The notes: generated by a model from the letters alone, not told the origin. DNA of 64,000 nt from Methylotenera_A aquatica (GCA_965601485.1 OZ271846.1:1736001-1800000); one strand, 5' to 3'. Positions 37,809-47,449 are shown, counted from the stretch's first letter. Translations and numbers: made by a program.

Positions 37809-38337
37809 AATCTTACCCAAACTCTTGCCTGTCATAGGTATTTGCGCCGCAAGCAGCAACGCTGGCAAAACAACTTTAATTACCCAGTTAATTCCAGAGC
37901 TTGCTAAGCATGGGTTGCGTGTTTCGGTAATAAAACACGCGCATCATCAATTTGATGTTGATCATAAAGGTAAAGATAGCTACCAGATTCGTGAGGCAGG
38001 CGCGGTGCAAACACTAATCGCCTCAAGCAAGCGCTGGGCGTTGATGACAGAGTTCTCGCAAGAGCCTGATTTAAACGAATTGATTGCAAAGTTTGATAAC
38101 CGCTATGCCGATTTAATATTGGTGGAAGGTTTTAAACAAGGCAATATTGCCAAGATTGAAGTACATAGGCCCAACCTAAATATGTCTTTATTGGCAGAGC
38201 AAGATACCAATATTGTAGCGGTTGCCAGCGATGCAGCAGTTAAATTAACGCATATCCCCGTTCTAGATTTAAACAATATCACCGCCATTTCGGCTTTTAT
38301 TATTCAGTATTTATCACTTTCTACGCACAGTGCATGA
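37801..38337 (+). CDS. mobB: Molybdopterin-guanine dinucleotide biosynthesis protein MobB
   Basis: MobB is a GTP-binding accessory protein for MGD synthesis. The 178-residue product has a P-loop, SSNAGKTTLI, where the usual Gly before Ala is Asn, and then KHAHHQFDVDHKGKDSYQIREAGA and LILVEGFKQGNIAKIEVHR as in the family. It overlaps mobA by 8 bp and moeA by 4 bp, so the genes are probably translated together. Confidence 0.94.
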   Translation: MHKILPKLLPVIGICAASSNAGKTTLITQLIPELAKHGLRVSVIKHAHHQFDVDHKGKDSYQIREAGAVQTLIASSKRWALMTEFSQEPDLNELIAKFDNRYADLILVEGFKQGNIAKIEVHRPNLNMSLLAEQDTNIVAVASDAAVKLTHIPVLDLNNITAISAFIIQYLSLSTHSA

Positions 38338-39614
38338 CAAAATCTAACTCCCTTTCTGAAATCGCCTTTAACCCAAGTTGCATGGAAGATTACGACCCAA
38401 ACGCCATGTCGGTGCAGGCGGCACGTTTATATATTCAGCAATTTTTAAACCCAATTACCGCGACTGAAATTATTCCAGTCATGCAAAGTTTAGGGCGCGT
38501 GTTGGCAACGGATATCATTTCTCCGAGCAATGTGCCTAATCATCATAATTCCGCCATGGATGGCTTTGCTCTAAAAGTGGCGGACGCGGATAAAAACTTA
38601 AAAATTATCGGCACCGCCTTTGCTGGTCAACCATATCTGGGTGAGTTAAAGGCAGGTGAATGCATCAAAATTATGACTGGCGCAGTGATTCCCGCAGGCG
38701 CCAATACGGTAGTGATGCAAGAGCGAGTAGAAATGGCGGGTGATGGAATTCGGCTGAATATTGCCCCTAAGTTAGGTGAAAATATTCGCCCGGCAGGTGA
38801 TGATTTAAAAATCGGACAATCGGTATTAAGCAAAGGCCACTTATTGCGCCCTGCCGATTTAGGCTTGGTTGCATCGCTTGGCTTGGGTGAGTTATGTGTT
38901 TATAAACCGTTAAAAGTAGCTTTTTTTAGTACAGGTGATGAATTAATTAGGGTTGGCAACCCGCTTAATGAGGGCCAAATTTACGATAGCAATCGCTACA
39001 CCCTATTTGGCATGCTAAGCAGGCTGGGTGTTGAAATTAACGATTTAGGCGTTGTGCCTGATAACCCTGATTTATTGGAAGTCACTTTGTTAAGCGCGGC
39101 AAGTAATAACGACGTGGTGATTACCAGCGGCGGCGTATCGGTTGGTGAAGCAGATTACATGAAAACATTACTGACCAGGCATGGCCAAGTGCTTTTTTGG
39201 AAAATCAATATGAAACCTGGTAGACCTTTGGCTTACGGAAAAGTAAAAGGCAGTAATGGCCAATTTGCGCATTACTTTGGCCTGCCTGGCAACCCAGTGG
39301 CTACCATGGTTTCGTTTTATCAATTTGTGCGCGAGGCTCTGATTACCTTAATGGGAAGCGTAGCAAAACCGCTGCCGCTATTTAAAGTAGAGTGCACCGA
39401 AGCCATCAAAAAAGCGACAGGTCGCACAGAGTTTCAGCGTGGTTTTTTGTATGAGGATTTAGGTGTTTGGAAAGTAAAACCGCTGCCTAATCAAAGCTCT
39501 GGCGTGTTAAGTAGCATGAGTGCAGCTAATTGTTTTATCGTGCTTAGTGATACGGTAGGTAATTGTACGAGTAATACGATGGTCAGCATACAATTGTTAG
39601 AAGGTATTATTTAA
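38334..39614 (+). CDS. moeA: Molybdopterin molybdenumtransferase MoeA
   Basis: MoeA inserts molybdate into adenylylated molybdopterin. The 426-residue protein has the family signatures SAMDGFALK, GQPYLGELKAGECIKIMTGAVIPAGANTVVMQE, FFSTGDEL, YDSNRYTL, TSGGVSVGEADYMK and GLPGNPVATMVSF. The start ATG overlaps the mobB stop (ATGA). It closes the moaA-mobA-mobB-moeA set; moaC, moaD, moaE and mog are not in the window. Confidence 0.97.
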   Translation: MTKSNSLSEIAFNPSCMEDYDPNAMSVQAARLYIQQFLNPITATEIIPVMQSLGRVLATDIISPSNVPNHHNSAMDGFALKVADADKNLKIIGTAFAGQPYLGELKAGECIKIMTGAVIPAGANTVVMQERVEMAGDGIRLNIAPKLGENIRPAGDDLKIGQSVLSKGHLLRPADLGLVASLGLGELCVYKPLKVAFFSTGDELIRVGNPLNEGQIYDSNRYTLFGMLSRLGVEINDLGVVPDNPDLLEVTLLSAASNNDVVITSGGVSVGEADYMKTLLTRHGQVLFWKINMKPGRPLAYGKVKGSNGQFAHYFGLPGNPVATMVSFYQFVREALITLMGSVAKPLPLFKVECTEAIKKATGRTEFQRGFLYEDLGVWKVKPLPNQSSGVLSSMSAANCFIVLSDTVGNCTSNTMVSIQLLEGII

Positions 39615-39723
39615 CATAATATTGTTTTTTTGGCTTACAGCAACCAAAAATAGGCTTTACCAATTCAATATAAGCTATAGTATAATCAATGGTTTAGCCT
39701 AATATTTTCGCACACAAACCATT

Positions 39724-40473
39724 TTGGACGTCGTTATTAAAAACCACAACAATTCAGACTCGACACTTATATGGGCGATTGTGTCATCTATTTTATTGCA
39801 TGCTTTACTTGCAATAACGTTACCCAATTTAAAGTTTGATTTGGCGAAAGAAAAGCCAATTGAATTAACCATTGAATTAGCGCCACCTAAGGTACCAGAG
39901 CCTGTTGCTGTGATAGAGCCAGTGCAGCCAATCGAGCCAGTCAAGCCAGAAGTAATTCCGCCCAAACCGATTAAAAAAACGCAACCTAAAGAGTTGCCAA
40001 AACCCGTTATTTATACTCCTAAAGAGCCTACTCAAGTAGCCGAAGATTCGACACCAGCGCCAAGCGAAGTGGATTCGAATGTGATTGCGGTAGCACCCAA
40101 AGCGGATACCGTGCCAGTTGCAACCTTACCACCGCCCACACTGGAGCCATTTAAGCCAGTAGAAGTTCAGCCAATAGATAATAATGCACTTGGTGAATAT
40201 GGCGGTTTGCTGGGACGCGCTATTGCCAAACATAAATCCTACCCAAAAATTGCTCAAATACGCGGCCATCAGGGCGATGTGTTGCTGGACCTTAAATTGG
40301 ATGGGGACGGCAATGTTTTATCGGCAAAAATAAAAGAAGGCAGCGGTTTCGAATCTCTTGATAAACAAGCACTTGAAATGGTGCGTAAAGCGTCTCCCTT
40401 CCCCGCTCCTCCAGATTCACTGCGGAACCGTACGTTTAACATCACTGTGCCAGTCTCGTTTAAATTGGCCTAA
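39724..40473 (+). CDS. TonB-like energy transducer
   Basis: A 249-residue protein with TonB layout: one N-terminal membrane helix (about residues 18-38), a proline-rich periplasmic spacer with Glu-Pro and Lys-Pro repeats (about 50-115), and a C-terminal TonB domain (YPKIAQIRGHQGDVLLDLKLDGDG ... KASPFPAPP). TonB proteins pass proton-motive energy from ExbBD to outer-membrane receptors. No exbB, exbD or receptor is nearby, so the partner is unknown. The start appears to be TTG at 39724. A histidine kinase follows 16 bp later. Confidence 0.85.
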   Translation: MDVVIKNHNNSDSTLIWAIVSSILLHALLAITLPNLKFDLAKEKPIELTIELAPPKVPEPVAVIEPVQPIEPVKPEVIPPKPIKKTQPKELPKPVIYTPKEPTQVAEDSTPAPSEVDSNVIAVAPKADTVPVATLPPPTLEPFKPVEVQPIDNNALGEYGGLLGRAIAKHKSYPKIAQIRGHQGDVLLDLKLDGDGNVLSAKIKEGSGFESLDKQALEMVRKASPFPAPPDSLRNRTFNITVPVSFKLA

Positions 40474-40489
40474 TCTTACTAAGTGCATC

Positions 40490-41947
40490 TTGGCCGACCG
40501 CAAAACACCAAAAGCAAGACCACTACGTGATTTGCTACTATTGCATGAGCTGATCTTTATCGCATTGATTTTATTGGCATTTGCTAGCGGTTTATATGGT
40601 ATTCATATCTGGGATAAAGCTTCTAACGAATCGCAACGCATCAATCTTTTAGTGCGCGAAATTCAGCAAGCGCGCGGTGATTTATATCGGCAAATGAAAG
40701 AGTTGTTCGATGCCTTCTTTTTAGATGATAACGAAGCGTTAACCGAATACAACGATTATACGCAATCTATCCTAACTCATTTTGAAGAACTCAAAGCATT
40801 AGCTGTAGGCGCAGAAGAAAGACAAGCTATTAGCGAGCTAGAAGCGAATTACCGCGTTTTTGTAAACGAAGCACCTAGCTTATTTTATCGCTACCAAGCC
40901 AAGCCTGATAAAAATACGCAAAAATCGCTTTATAAAGATATTGAAACAGGTATTTTTAGCCATTATGAAAGCGTTTCTAAACGCGCCGAAGATTTACTGA
41001 CACTGAAACAAAATGAGCTAAAAACACGCTTAATAGAAGCCAAAGAATCAGCGATTGCTGTTTTAATTATGCCGATTTTACTGGCTGGTCTATTGCTGTT
41101 TTTATCGCGCATCTTTTTAAAACGCGCCATAGTGACGCCTATTAACGCGGTCATGAAAGCTACAGCAGAAATAAGTGCAGGCAATTTAGAGCACAAAGCG
41201 CCAGAAACGGGCGCAGCGGAATTGGTCACGCTTTCTAAAGAAATCAACAAAATGGCGGATGATTTGCAAGCCAGTCGTGTTGCGCTGGTGCGTACAGAAA
41301 AACAGGCGGCAATGGGATTGTTGGTGCCAATGCTAGCACATAATATTCGTAACCCGATTGCCAGTATTCGAGCCACTGCGCAGGTGATTGAGATTCCCAC
41401 GCACGATAACGATATGCGTGATTCCGTGAATGGCATCATTAATACAGTGGATAGACTAGAGCGCTGGACAGGCTCGTTGCTGGCTTATTTATTACCAATT
41501 AAACCACAATTAAAACTAGTTAAATTTGAGGATATATTAGAAGGTGCATTATTGCCACTGGTGCAAAAAATACGCGACAAAGACATCAAAATCATCAAAA
41601 CTATTGATGCTGCCGTGAGCGATATCCGCACAGATGAGCATTTGCTTGAGCAGGTATTTTATAACCTAATACTGAACGCCATTGATGCATCACCCAAACA
41701 CAGTGCTTTGGAGATTAAGGCCTATTTTGAAGCGGGCGCTTTAATCACATCCATTAAGGATGAAGGCGTTGGTATGCCATTTACCCCAGACCCACGCGCA
41801 ACTAGCCCAGGCCCTTCTACCAAACGATTTGGCACTGGTTTGGGCATTCCTTTTGCATTTAAAGTGTGTGAAGTGCTGGGCGGCAGTATTGAATTTGTGT
41901 CCGCAAAACCCAACGGCACTTGCATCACGCTCACCTTGCCGCAATAA
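40490..41947 (+). CDS. Membrane-bound sensor histidine kinase
   Basis: A 485-residue two-component sensor kinase. Membrane helices at about residues 19-41 and 189-210 flank a helical periplasmic sensor of about 145 residues; a HAMP domain (211-263) and a HisKA-type dimerisation helix with phospho-acceptor H284 follow. The H-box reads HNIRNP, with Asn where most kinases have Glu or Asp after His. N-box (LILNAIDAS), G1 (DEGVGMP) and G2 (GTGLGIP) are intact. The start TTG 40490 is chosen because the open frame further upstream lies inside tonB. No response regulator is adjacent. Confidence 0.85.
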   Translation: MADRKTPKARPLRDLLLLHELIFIALILLAFASGLYGIHIWDKASNESQRINLLVREIQQARGDLYRQMKELFDAFFLDDNEALTEYNDYTQSILTHFEELKALAVGAEERQAISELEANYRVFVNEAPSLFYRYQAKPDKNTQKSLYKDIETGIFSHYESVSKRAEDLLTLKQNELKTRLIEAKESAIAVLIMPILLAGLLLFLSRIFLKRAIVTPINAVMKATAEISAGNLEHKAPETGAAELVTLSKEINKMADDLQASRVALVRTEKQAAMGLLVPMLAHNIRNPIASIRATAQVIEIPTHDNDMRDSVNGIINTVDRLERWTGSLLAYLLPIKPQLKLVKFEDILEGALLPLVQKIRDKDIKIIKTIDAAVSDIRTDEHLLEQVFYNLILNAIDASPKHSALEIKAYFEAGALITSIKDEGVGMPFTPDPRATSPGPSTKRFGTGLGIPFAFKVCEVLGGSIEFVSAKPNGTCITLTLPQ

Positions 41948-42133
41948 TTTGCGCACTTTAGTTGAAACACTCAACGTTATGCTGCCCAACTAAATGCTTA
42001 ACTGCTCAGCTATGTGTTTTCATGTTCAACTAAATAAATTTTAAAACTAGAGATTTTTGCGCTTGTCACAATAAAGCCTTAAATTTTAGCTTGCCTTAAT
42101 GGCAAATTTTTACAACAATAGGAAGGTACTCAC

Positions 42134-42604
42134 ATGACAACCAATATGCTAAATAACTCCGTCACCGATTTTGAACTGCCTGCAACCAGTGGTAAAACGT
42201 TTAAGCTATCTGATTACATAGGGAAAAAGCTGGTTATTTACTTTTACCCCAAAGATTCAACCCCTGGCTGCACTACGCAAGGCATGCAATTCCGTGATTT
42301 TTACAGCGAGTTTCAAGCAGCAAACACCGAAATTGTTGGCATTTCGCGCGATAGCCTAAAATCGCATGAGAATTTCAAAGCCAAATTTAGCTTTCCTTTT
42401 GAGCTTTTAGCCGATACAGAAGAGTTAGCCTGTGGCATTTTTGGTGTGATGAAGATGAAAAATATGTACGGCAAGCAAGTGCGCGGCGTTGAACGAAGCA
42501 CGTTTGTAATTGATAAAAATAGCATACTGTTACAAGAATGGCGCGGCGTTAAGGTAGATGGCCATGCGCAACAAGTGTTGGACTTTATAAAATCATCGCA
42601 ATGA
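42134..42604 (+). CDS. bcp: Thioredoxin-dependent thiol peroxidase (Bcp)
   Basis: This peroxiredoxin Q family member reduces hydrogen peroxide and organic peroxides using thioredoxin. The 156-residue protein has the peroxidatic Cys at residue 46 in FYPKDSTPGCTTQG. The resolving Cys of the E. coli type, five residues further, is absent; C100 in ELACGIFG is the only other Cys. An AGGAAGG ribosome binding site precedes the ATG. A 186-bp gap behind it holds no gene. Confidence 0.95.
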   Translation: MTTNMLNNSVTDFELPATSGKTFKLSDYIGKKLVIYFYPKDSTPGCTTQGMQFRDFYSEFQAANTEIVGISRDSLKSHENFKAKFSFPFELLADTEELACGIFGVMKMKNMYGKQVRGVERSTFVIDKNSILLQEWRGVKVDGHAQQVLDFIKSSQ

Positions 42605-42659
42605 AACGTTAGTTAACTTTTCTACTTTTTTAATTTTAGTCGCATTTAATTTAAAATCT

Positions 42660-44072
42660 ATGGCAAAAAAACAATCCTCTCAAGGTAAATCTTCAACAAC
42701 CAAATTGTTTGTATTAGATACAAACGTATTAATGCACGACCCCTCAAGCCTGTTTAGATTTGAAGAGCATGATATTTATTTGCCCATGGTAACGCTTGAA
42801 GAGCTGGATAATAATAAAAAAGGCGTGACTGAAGTGGCACGTAACGCGCGCCAAGCAAGTCGCTACCTAGAAGAGATTGTTGGTACCGACTTAACCAACT
42901 TAGAATTAGGCTGCCCATTAGCGATCAATGGTAACAAGCACTTAGCTGGCAGGCTTTTTTTACAAACGTCACAAGTGGATATTGAGCTGCCTGGCTTGGC
43001 TGGTAGCAAAGCAGACAATCAAATTATTAGCGTGGTCCTTGCGCAGCAAAAGCAGCAACCCAATCGCCAAGTAATTTTAGTCAGCAAAGACATCAACATC
43101 CGCATTAAAGCACGTGCCATGGGTGTGATGGCGCAAGATTACTTTAATGACAAGGTGCTGGAAGATACCGATTTACTATACAGTGGCATGAAAGAATTGC
43201 CGCAAGACTTTTGGGATAAGCACAGTAAAGAGATGGAGTCGTGGCAAGAAGCTGGCCGCATGTTTTACCGTATTACTGGCCCTTTGGTGCAAACGTTTTT
43301 AATCAACGAGTTTATTTATTACGAATTTGATAAACCGTTTCACGCCATTGTGCGCAAATTAGAAAATAATCACGCCGTGTTACAAGTGGTGAATGACCAT
43401 ATGAACCCTAAACACAGTGTGTGGGGCATTGTAGCGCGTAATCGTGAACAAAATTTTGCGCTTAATTTGCTGATGAACCCAGATATTGATTTTGTGACGT
43501 TATTGGGCCAAGCGGGAACAGGCAAAACCTTGCTCACATTAGCAGCTGCACTCACACAAACTTTAGATAAAAAAATCTATTCTGAAATCATAATGACCCG
43601 CGTTACAGTGCCTGTTGGTGAGGATATTGGCTTTTTACCGGGCACCGAAGAAGAAAAAATGGCACCGTGGATGGGTGCGCTAGAAGATAACTTAGACGTG
43701 CTCAATAAAACTGATGAAGATGCAGGCGAATGGGGACGCGCCGCGACGCAAGATTTGATTCGCACCCGCATCAAAGTAAAATCGCTCAACTTTATGCGCG
43801 GACGTACCTTTTTGCATAAATTCTTGATAATTGACGAAGCGCAAAACTTAACGCCCAAGCAAATGAAAACGCTGATTACCCGCGCAGGACCTGGCACTAA
43901 AGTGGTGTGCTTAGGAAATATTGCACAAATTGATACCCCCTACCTAACCGAAGGCAGCTCAGGCTTAACTTATGTGGTCGATCGTTTTAAAGGCTGGGAT
44001 CATAACGGCCACATCACCTTGGTACGTGGCGAGCGTTCTCGATTAGCGGATTTTGCGGCAGAGGCACTATAA
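42660..44072 (+). CDS. PIN-PhoH fusion ATPase
   Basis: A 470-residue protein with an N-terminal PIN ribonuclease domain (FVLDTNVLMHDPSSLF, LEELDNNKKG, VSKDINIRIKARAMG carrying the acidic residues) and a C-terminal PhoH-type ATPase (Walker A GQAGTGKTLLTLAA, Walker B FLIIDEAQNLTPKQMKTL). This domain order is that of PhoH2/YlaK proteins, which in mycobacteria act as RNA helicase-ribonucleases. It is not the classical short PhoH. It begins 55 bp after bcp. Confidence 0.92.
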   Translation: MAKKQSSQGKSSTTKLFVLDTNVLMHDPSSLFRFEEHDIYLPMVTLEELDNNKKGVTEVARNARQASRYLEEIVGTDLTNLELGCPLAINGNKHLAGRLFLQTSQVDIELPGLAGSKADNQIISVVLAQQKQQPNRQVILVSKDINIRIKARAMGVMAQDYFNDKVLEDTDLLYSGMKELPQDFWDKHSKEMESWQEAGRMFYRITGPLVQTFLINEFIYYEFDKPFHAIVRKLENNHAVLQVVNDHMNPKHSVWGIVARNREQNFALNLLMNPDIDFVTLLGQAGTGKTLLTLAAALTQTLDKKIYSEIIMTRVTVPVGEDIGFLPGTEEEKMAPWMGALEDNLDVLNKTDEDAGEWGRAATQDLIRTRIKVKSLNFMRGRTFLHKFLIIDEAQNLTPKQMKTLITRAGPGTKVVCLGNIAQIDTPYLTEGSSGLTYVVDRFKGWDHNGHITLVRGERSRLADFAAEAL

Positions 44073-44114
44073 TCGTTAATCAATACATTTCTGCTATTCG
44101 CGCAATAACAATCA

Positions 44115-45281
44115 ATGTCTAAAGGGTTTTACACACTTTTAATTGCGCAGTTTTTATCGGCGCTAGCAGATAACGCCTTGCTGTTTGCAGCAATCGCCGT
44201 GTTGCAGCAAATGAATGCACCACAATGGCATGAGCCGCTACTGCTGCAGTTTTTTGTGATCTCTTACATCGTCCTGGCGCCATTTGTAGGCTCGTTTGCG
44301 GATGCGTTACCCAAAGGTCGAGTGATGTTTTTGGCAAACGGCATCAAATTTTTTGGTAGTTTAGCCATGATACTTGGCATGCCACCCCTTTATGCTTATG
44401 GCATAGTGGGCATTGGTGCGGCGGCTTACTCGCCCGCTAAATACGGAATTTTAACCGAGCTACTCCCGCCCGAAAAACTAGTCAGTGCAAACGGCTGGAT
44501 GGAAGGCTCAACTGTAATTGCCATTATTTTGGGCGCAATTGTTGGCGGCAAAATAGCCAGTATCAGCCCACAGGTTGCGATGGTTGCCATTGCCTTTATG
44601 TATTTAGTTGCCGCTGGCTTTAATATGTTTATCCCCAAATTGCCGATTGATCATGCAATAGCCAAAAAAGACCCTTTATATATTTTGAGTGATTTTTATC
44701 GCTCTTTTGTAGCGCTTTGGCGCGATCCGCAAGGTCAAGTTTCATTGTCAGTAACCACTTTATTCTGGGGCGCAGGTGCTACTTTAAGATTAGTGGTCAT
44801 TGCTTGGGCGGGCATTGTGCTAGGCTTTGGTTTGGATCATGCCACGCAATTAACTGCCACTGTTGCCATTGGCGTTGCTTTGGGCTCTATTATTGCTGCG
44901 CGATTAATCACACTCGAAAACTCTGTTAAGGTATTACCAGCAGGGATTGTGATGGGGGTTTTAGTCATCTGCATGGCTTTTGTCACAGAGTGGCATATTG
45001 CAGCTTTTTTGTTTTTTACTATTGGTGTATTAAGCGGCTTTTTTGTGGTACCTTTAAATGCACTTTTGCAGCATCGCGGCCATTTATTAATTGGGGCTGG
45101 TCATTCGATAGCCGTGCAAAACTTTAATGAGAATTTAGGTATTTTAATTCTGAGCGGCGCTTATACCTTAATGGTTAAAGCTAATTTAGAAATTAATCAT
45201 ATTGTGATTATTTTTGGCTTGTTTGTGATTATCTCGATGGGCTTTATCAATCGGCTATATCGCCGGCAAATACAAGTCTAG
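44115..45281 (+). CDS. lplT: Lysophospholipid transporter LplT
   Basis: LplT is an MFS-type inner-membrane flippase that takes lysophospholipids up from the periplasm for re-acylation. The 388-residue protein has about 12 membrane segments and the family text FYTLLIAQFLSALADNALLFAAI and AAAYSPAKYGILTELLPPEKLVSANGWMEGSTV. The usual partner Aas acyltransferase is not in the window. It ends before a strong bidirectional terminator shared with ndh. Confidence 0.93.
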   Translation: MSKGFYTLLIAQFLSALADNALLFAAIAVLQQMNAPQWHEPLLLQFFVISYIVLAPFVGSFADALPKGRVMFLANGIKFFGSLAMILGMPPLYAYGIVGIGAAAYSPAKYGILTELLPPEKLVSANGWMEGSTVIAIILGAIVGGKIASISPQVAMVAIAFMYLVAAGFNMFIPKLPIDHAIAKKDPLYILSDFYRSFVALWRDPQGQVSLSVTTLFWGAGATLRLVVIAWAGIVLGFGLDHATQLTATVAIGVALGSIIAARLITLENSVKVLPAGIVMGVLVICMAFVTEWHIAAFLFFTIGVLSGFFVVPLNALLQHRGHLLIGAGHSIAVQNFNENLGILILSGAYTLMVKANLEINHIVIIFGLFVIISMGFINRLYRRQIQV

Positions 45282-45336
45282 TGAGAACATTAAGCTGTTT
45301 GGCGTAATCGTTTATACGTTAAACATACTATTAAAA

Positions 45337-45370
45337 CTAAAAAGCCTCGATATTAATCGAGGCTTTTTAG
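45337..45370. terminator. Strong bidirectional terminator (lplT / ndh)
   Basis: A perfect 15-bp stem, CTAAAAAGCCTCGAT against ATCGAGGCTTTTTAG with loop ATTA, has A-runs on one side and T-runs on the other. It lies between the convergent lplT and ndh stop codons and can serve both. Confidence 0.92.
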
Positions 45371-45393
45371 TGTTTGTTGCTTTCAAATTCAAC

Positions 45394-46716
45394 TTAATGT
45401 AACTTTACTTGTGCTTCGGTTCTGCGTGTAATCAATCTAGCCACAGTTTGTAGCACCACCTCAAACACACCATGCAGTGTCATTAAATGCATTTTATAGA
45501 GCGATTGGTACATCAATCTTGCAAACAAACCCTCAATATACATACTGCCACCAGTTAAGTTGCCCATTAGGCTGCCGACTGTTGAGTAACGACCCAAATT
45601 AACCAAAGAGCCATAATCAGTATAGTGATAATCTGGCAAATTAGATTTGTTGGCGACACGTTTTTTCATGGTTTTAAATAGCAGTGAAGCCTGTTGATGC
45701 GCAACCTGCGCGCGTGGCGGAACATTGCCATCATGACCAAGCCATGCGCATGCGGCACAATCACCAAATGCAAAAATACTTTCATCAATCGTTGTTTGCA
45801 GTGTTTGTTTTACTAATAACTGGTTAATAGGATTGGTTTCTAAGCCATCTAAATCTTTTAAGAAATCTGGCGCTTTAATACCAGCTGCCCACACTACTAA
45901 TTCAGAAGGAATAAAGCGGCCGCTGTGCGTGTATACGCCTTTTTCCGCTACCTCTGTAACACGTTCACCAGTATAAATATGCACACGCAATTTACGTAAT
46001 TCTAAATCCACCGATTGTGATAGTTTTGGCGGCAATGCTGGCAATACACGCTCACTGGCTTCAATAATAGATATTTGAATATCACGATCCGCATCGATTT
46101 TATCTAAGCCATAAGCGGCAAGTTCGCGTGTAGTATTGTGTAACTCCGCAGCCAGTTCGACACCAGTTGCACCGGCACCTACAATTACCACTTCCAACTG
46201 ACCTGCCGTTAAAGGCGTTGTCTGTGTTTGCGCGCGTAGCAATGCGTTGTGCAATCGGCGATGAAATTTTTCAGCCTGATCTTGTGTATCTAAAGCAATT
46301 GAATACTCACGCGCACCTTTAATACCAAAATCATTGGTTGTACTACCAATGGCAATTACCAAGCTATCATATTGAAAAGTGCGGCGTGCAATAACCTCTA
46401 CTCCATCTTCATCAAAATATGGCGCAATTGTTACTTCTTTTTTGGCTCTATCTAATCCATCCATGCGGCCTAACCTAAAATTGAAATGATGCCAATGCGC
46501 TTGTGCCAAATAATCTAACTCGTGTTTATCTGGATTCATACTGCCAGCTGCAATTTCGTGCAACAGCGGCTTCCAAACATGGGTTCTTGTGCTGTCAACT
46601 AAGGTAATAATGGCCTGCTTTTTTTTGCCTAGCGAATCACCTAAACGAGTCGCCAGTTCTAAGCCGCCTGCGCCACCACCGACAATAACGATGTGATGTA
46701 ATGGTTGTTTATTCAT
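45394..46716 (-). CDS. ndh: Type II NADH dehydrogenase
   Basis: NDH-2 is a single-subunit flavoprotein that passes electrons from NADH to quinone without pumping protons. The 440-residue protein has an FAD-binding IVGGGAGGLELATRLG at the N-terminus, a second dinucleotide motif VIVGAGATGVELAAEL, FAFGDCAACAW, and an amphipathic C-terminal part that likely sits on the membrane. It lies downstream of the cytochrome genes but is separated from them by a terminator, so it is probably its own unit. Confidence 0.95.
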   Translation of the reverse strand: MNKQPLHHIVIVGGGAGGLELATRLGDSLGKKKQAIITLVDSTRTHVWKPLLHEIAAGSMNPDKHELDYLAQAHWHHFNFRLGRMDGLDRAKKEVTIAPYFDEDGVEVIARRTFQYDSLVIAIGSTTNDFGIKGAREYSIALDTQDQAEKFHRRLHNALLRAQTQTTPLTAGQLEVVIVGAGATGVELAAELHNTTRELAAYGLDKIDADRDIQISIIEASERVLPALPPKLSQSVDLELRKLRVHIYTGERVTEVAEKGVYTHSGRFIPSELVVWAAGIKAPDFLKDLDGLETNPINQLLVKQTLQTTIDESIFAFGDCAACAWLGHDGNVPPRAQVAHQQASLLFKTMKKRVANKSNLPDYHYTDYGSLVNLGRYSTVGSLMGNLTGGSMYIEGLFARLMYQSLYKMHLMTLHGVFEVVLQTVARLITRRTEAQVKLH

Positions 46717-46774
46717 TTTATGTTTGTAACTTTAACTAATCTCAAAAATAATAGCATATTAGTGTTTATAAAAT

Positions 46775-46805
46775 AAAAACGCGCTTGCTGAATCCAGCAA
46801 GCGCG
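46775..46805 (-). terminator. Intrinsic terminator after cytochrome lipoprotein gene
   Basis: A perfect 11-bp GC-rich stem (46780-46790 with 46795-46805, loop of 4) is followed on the minus strand by TTTTTA. It starts 14 bp after the stop codon of the cytochrome lipoprotein gene. Confidence 0.92.
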
Positions 46806-46818
46806 CTTATTTATAAAC

Positions 46819-47358
46819 TTACTCGTTACCTGTGACTGAGCTCATGCTGCGAATCCAAGCAATAACTTTCAGCAATTCGTCTGGAGTAATACCGTTCTTG
46901 GGATCGGTTGGATCCATTAAACCGATACCTTTTGCGCCCATACCTCCATTGGTACCATGCCAAACAGTTTCAAACATGCCTTTATTTGTCATATCTTTTG
47001 GGTATTTGTAATCTGGACCAACCAATCCAGGGCCAACTTGGCCTTTTGCTTCTGGGCCATGACATTGCGTGCAAGAGTAAAGTTGAAACACTTTTTTACC
47101 CTTTGCAATTGCATCCGCATTACCTACATAACTATTTTTACCTGTTGCAAAAAATTCTTTTGCCGCTGGTGTATCAAATAATGCGGCATCAATAACCAAT
47201 GGTTTACCATCTTGTGTTGTAACAAACTCTACAGATTGTGTAGCAGCGGCTTTTGTTTCACCACCCGGAGCAGATTCTGCTGAACTATCTGATTTATTAC
47301 AAGCTGAAAGAACTGACAGCATTAAAACTAACATTGCACTTAAACTTAATTGCTTCAT
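46819..47358 (-). CDS. Lipoprotein c-type cytochrome, XoxG-like
   Basis: A 179-residue c-type cytochrome with a type II signal peptide ending in LSAC (Cys near residue 20), so it should be membrane-anchored through lipid. Heme c binds at CTQCH (residues 96-100); GMFETVWHGTNGGMGAKG offers candidate axial Met ligands. The overall pattern, including GQVGP and LLKVIAWIR, parallels the XoxG-like gene next to it. I start at ATG 47356-47358, which has GAGGG five nt upstream; a TTG 12 bp earlier would overlap that site. It may carry electrons from XoxG or XoxF toward the respiratory chain (inference). Confidence 0.85.
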   Translation of the reverse strand: MKQLSLSAMLVLMLSVLSACNKSDSSAESAPGGETKAAATQSVEFVTTQDGKPLVIDAALFDTPAAKEFFATGKNSYVGNADAIAKGKKVFQLYSCTQCHGPEAKGQVGPGLVGPDYKYPKDMTNKGMFETVWHGTNGGMGAKGIGLMDPTDPKNGITPDELLKVIAWIRSMSSVTGNE

Positions 47359-47379
47359 TTGCACCCTCAAATCATAAAC

Positions 47380-47420
47380 TTATAATAAAAATGGCTACTG
47401 TAATTGTACAGCAGCCATTT
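47380..47420 (-). terminator. Intrinsic terminator after xoxG
   Basis: A 14-bp stem (47389-47402 with 47407-47420, one G-U pair, loop of 4) ends in TTTTTATT on the minus strand. It lies about 30 bp after the xoxG stop and just before the lipoprotein gene's ribosome binding site, so the two cytochrome genes may be only partly co-transcribed. Confidence 0.85.
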
Positions 47421-47449
47421 AAACTGTTACCAACTTTTAAATTGAAATA

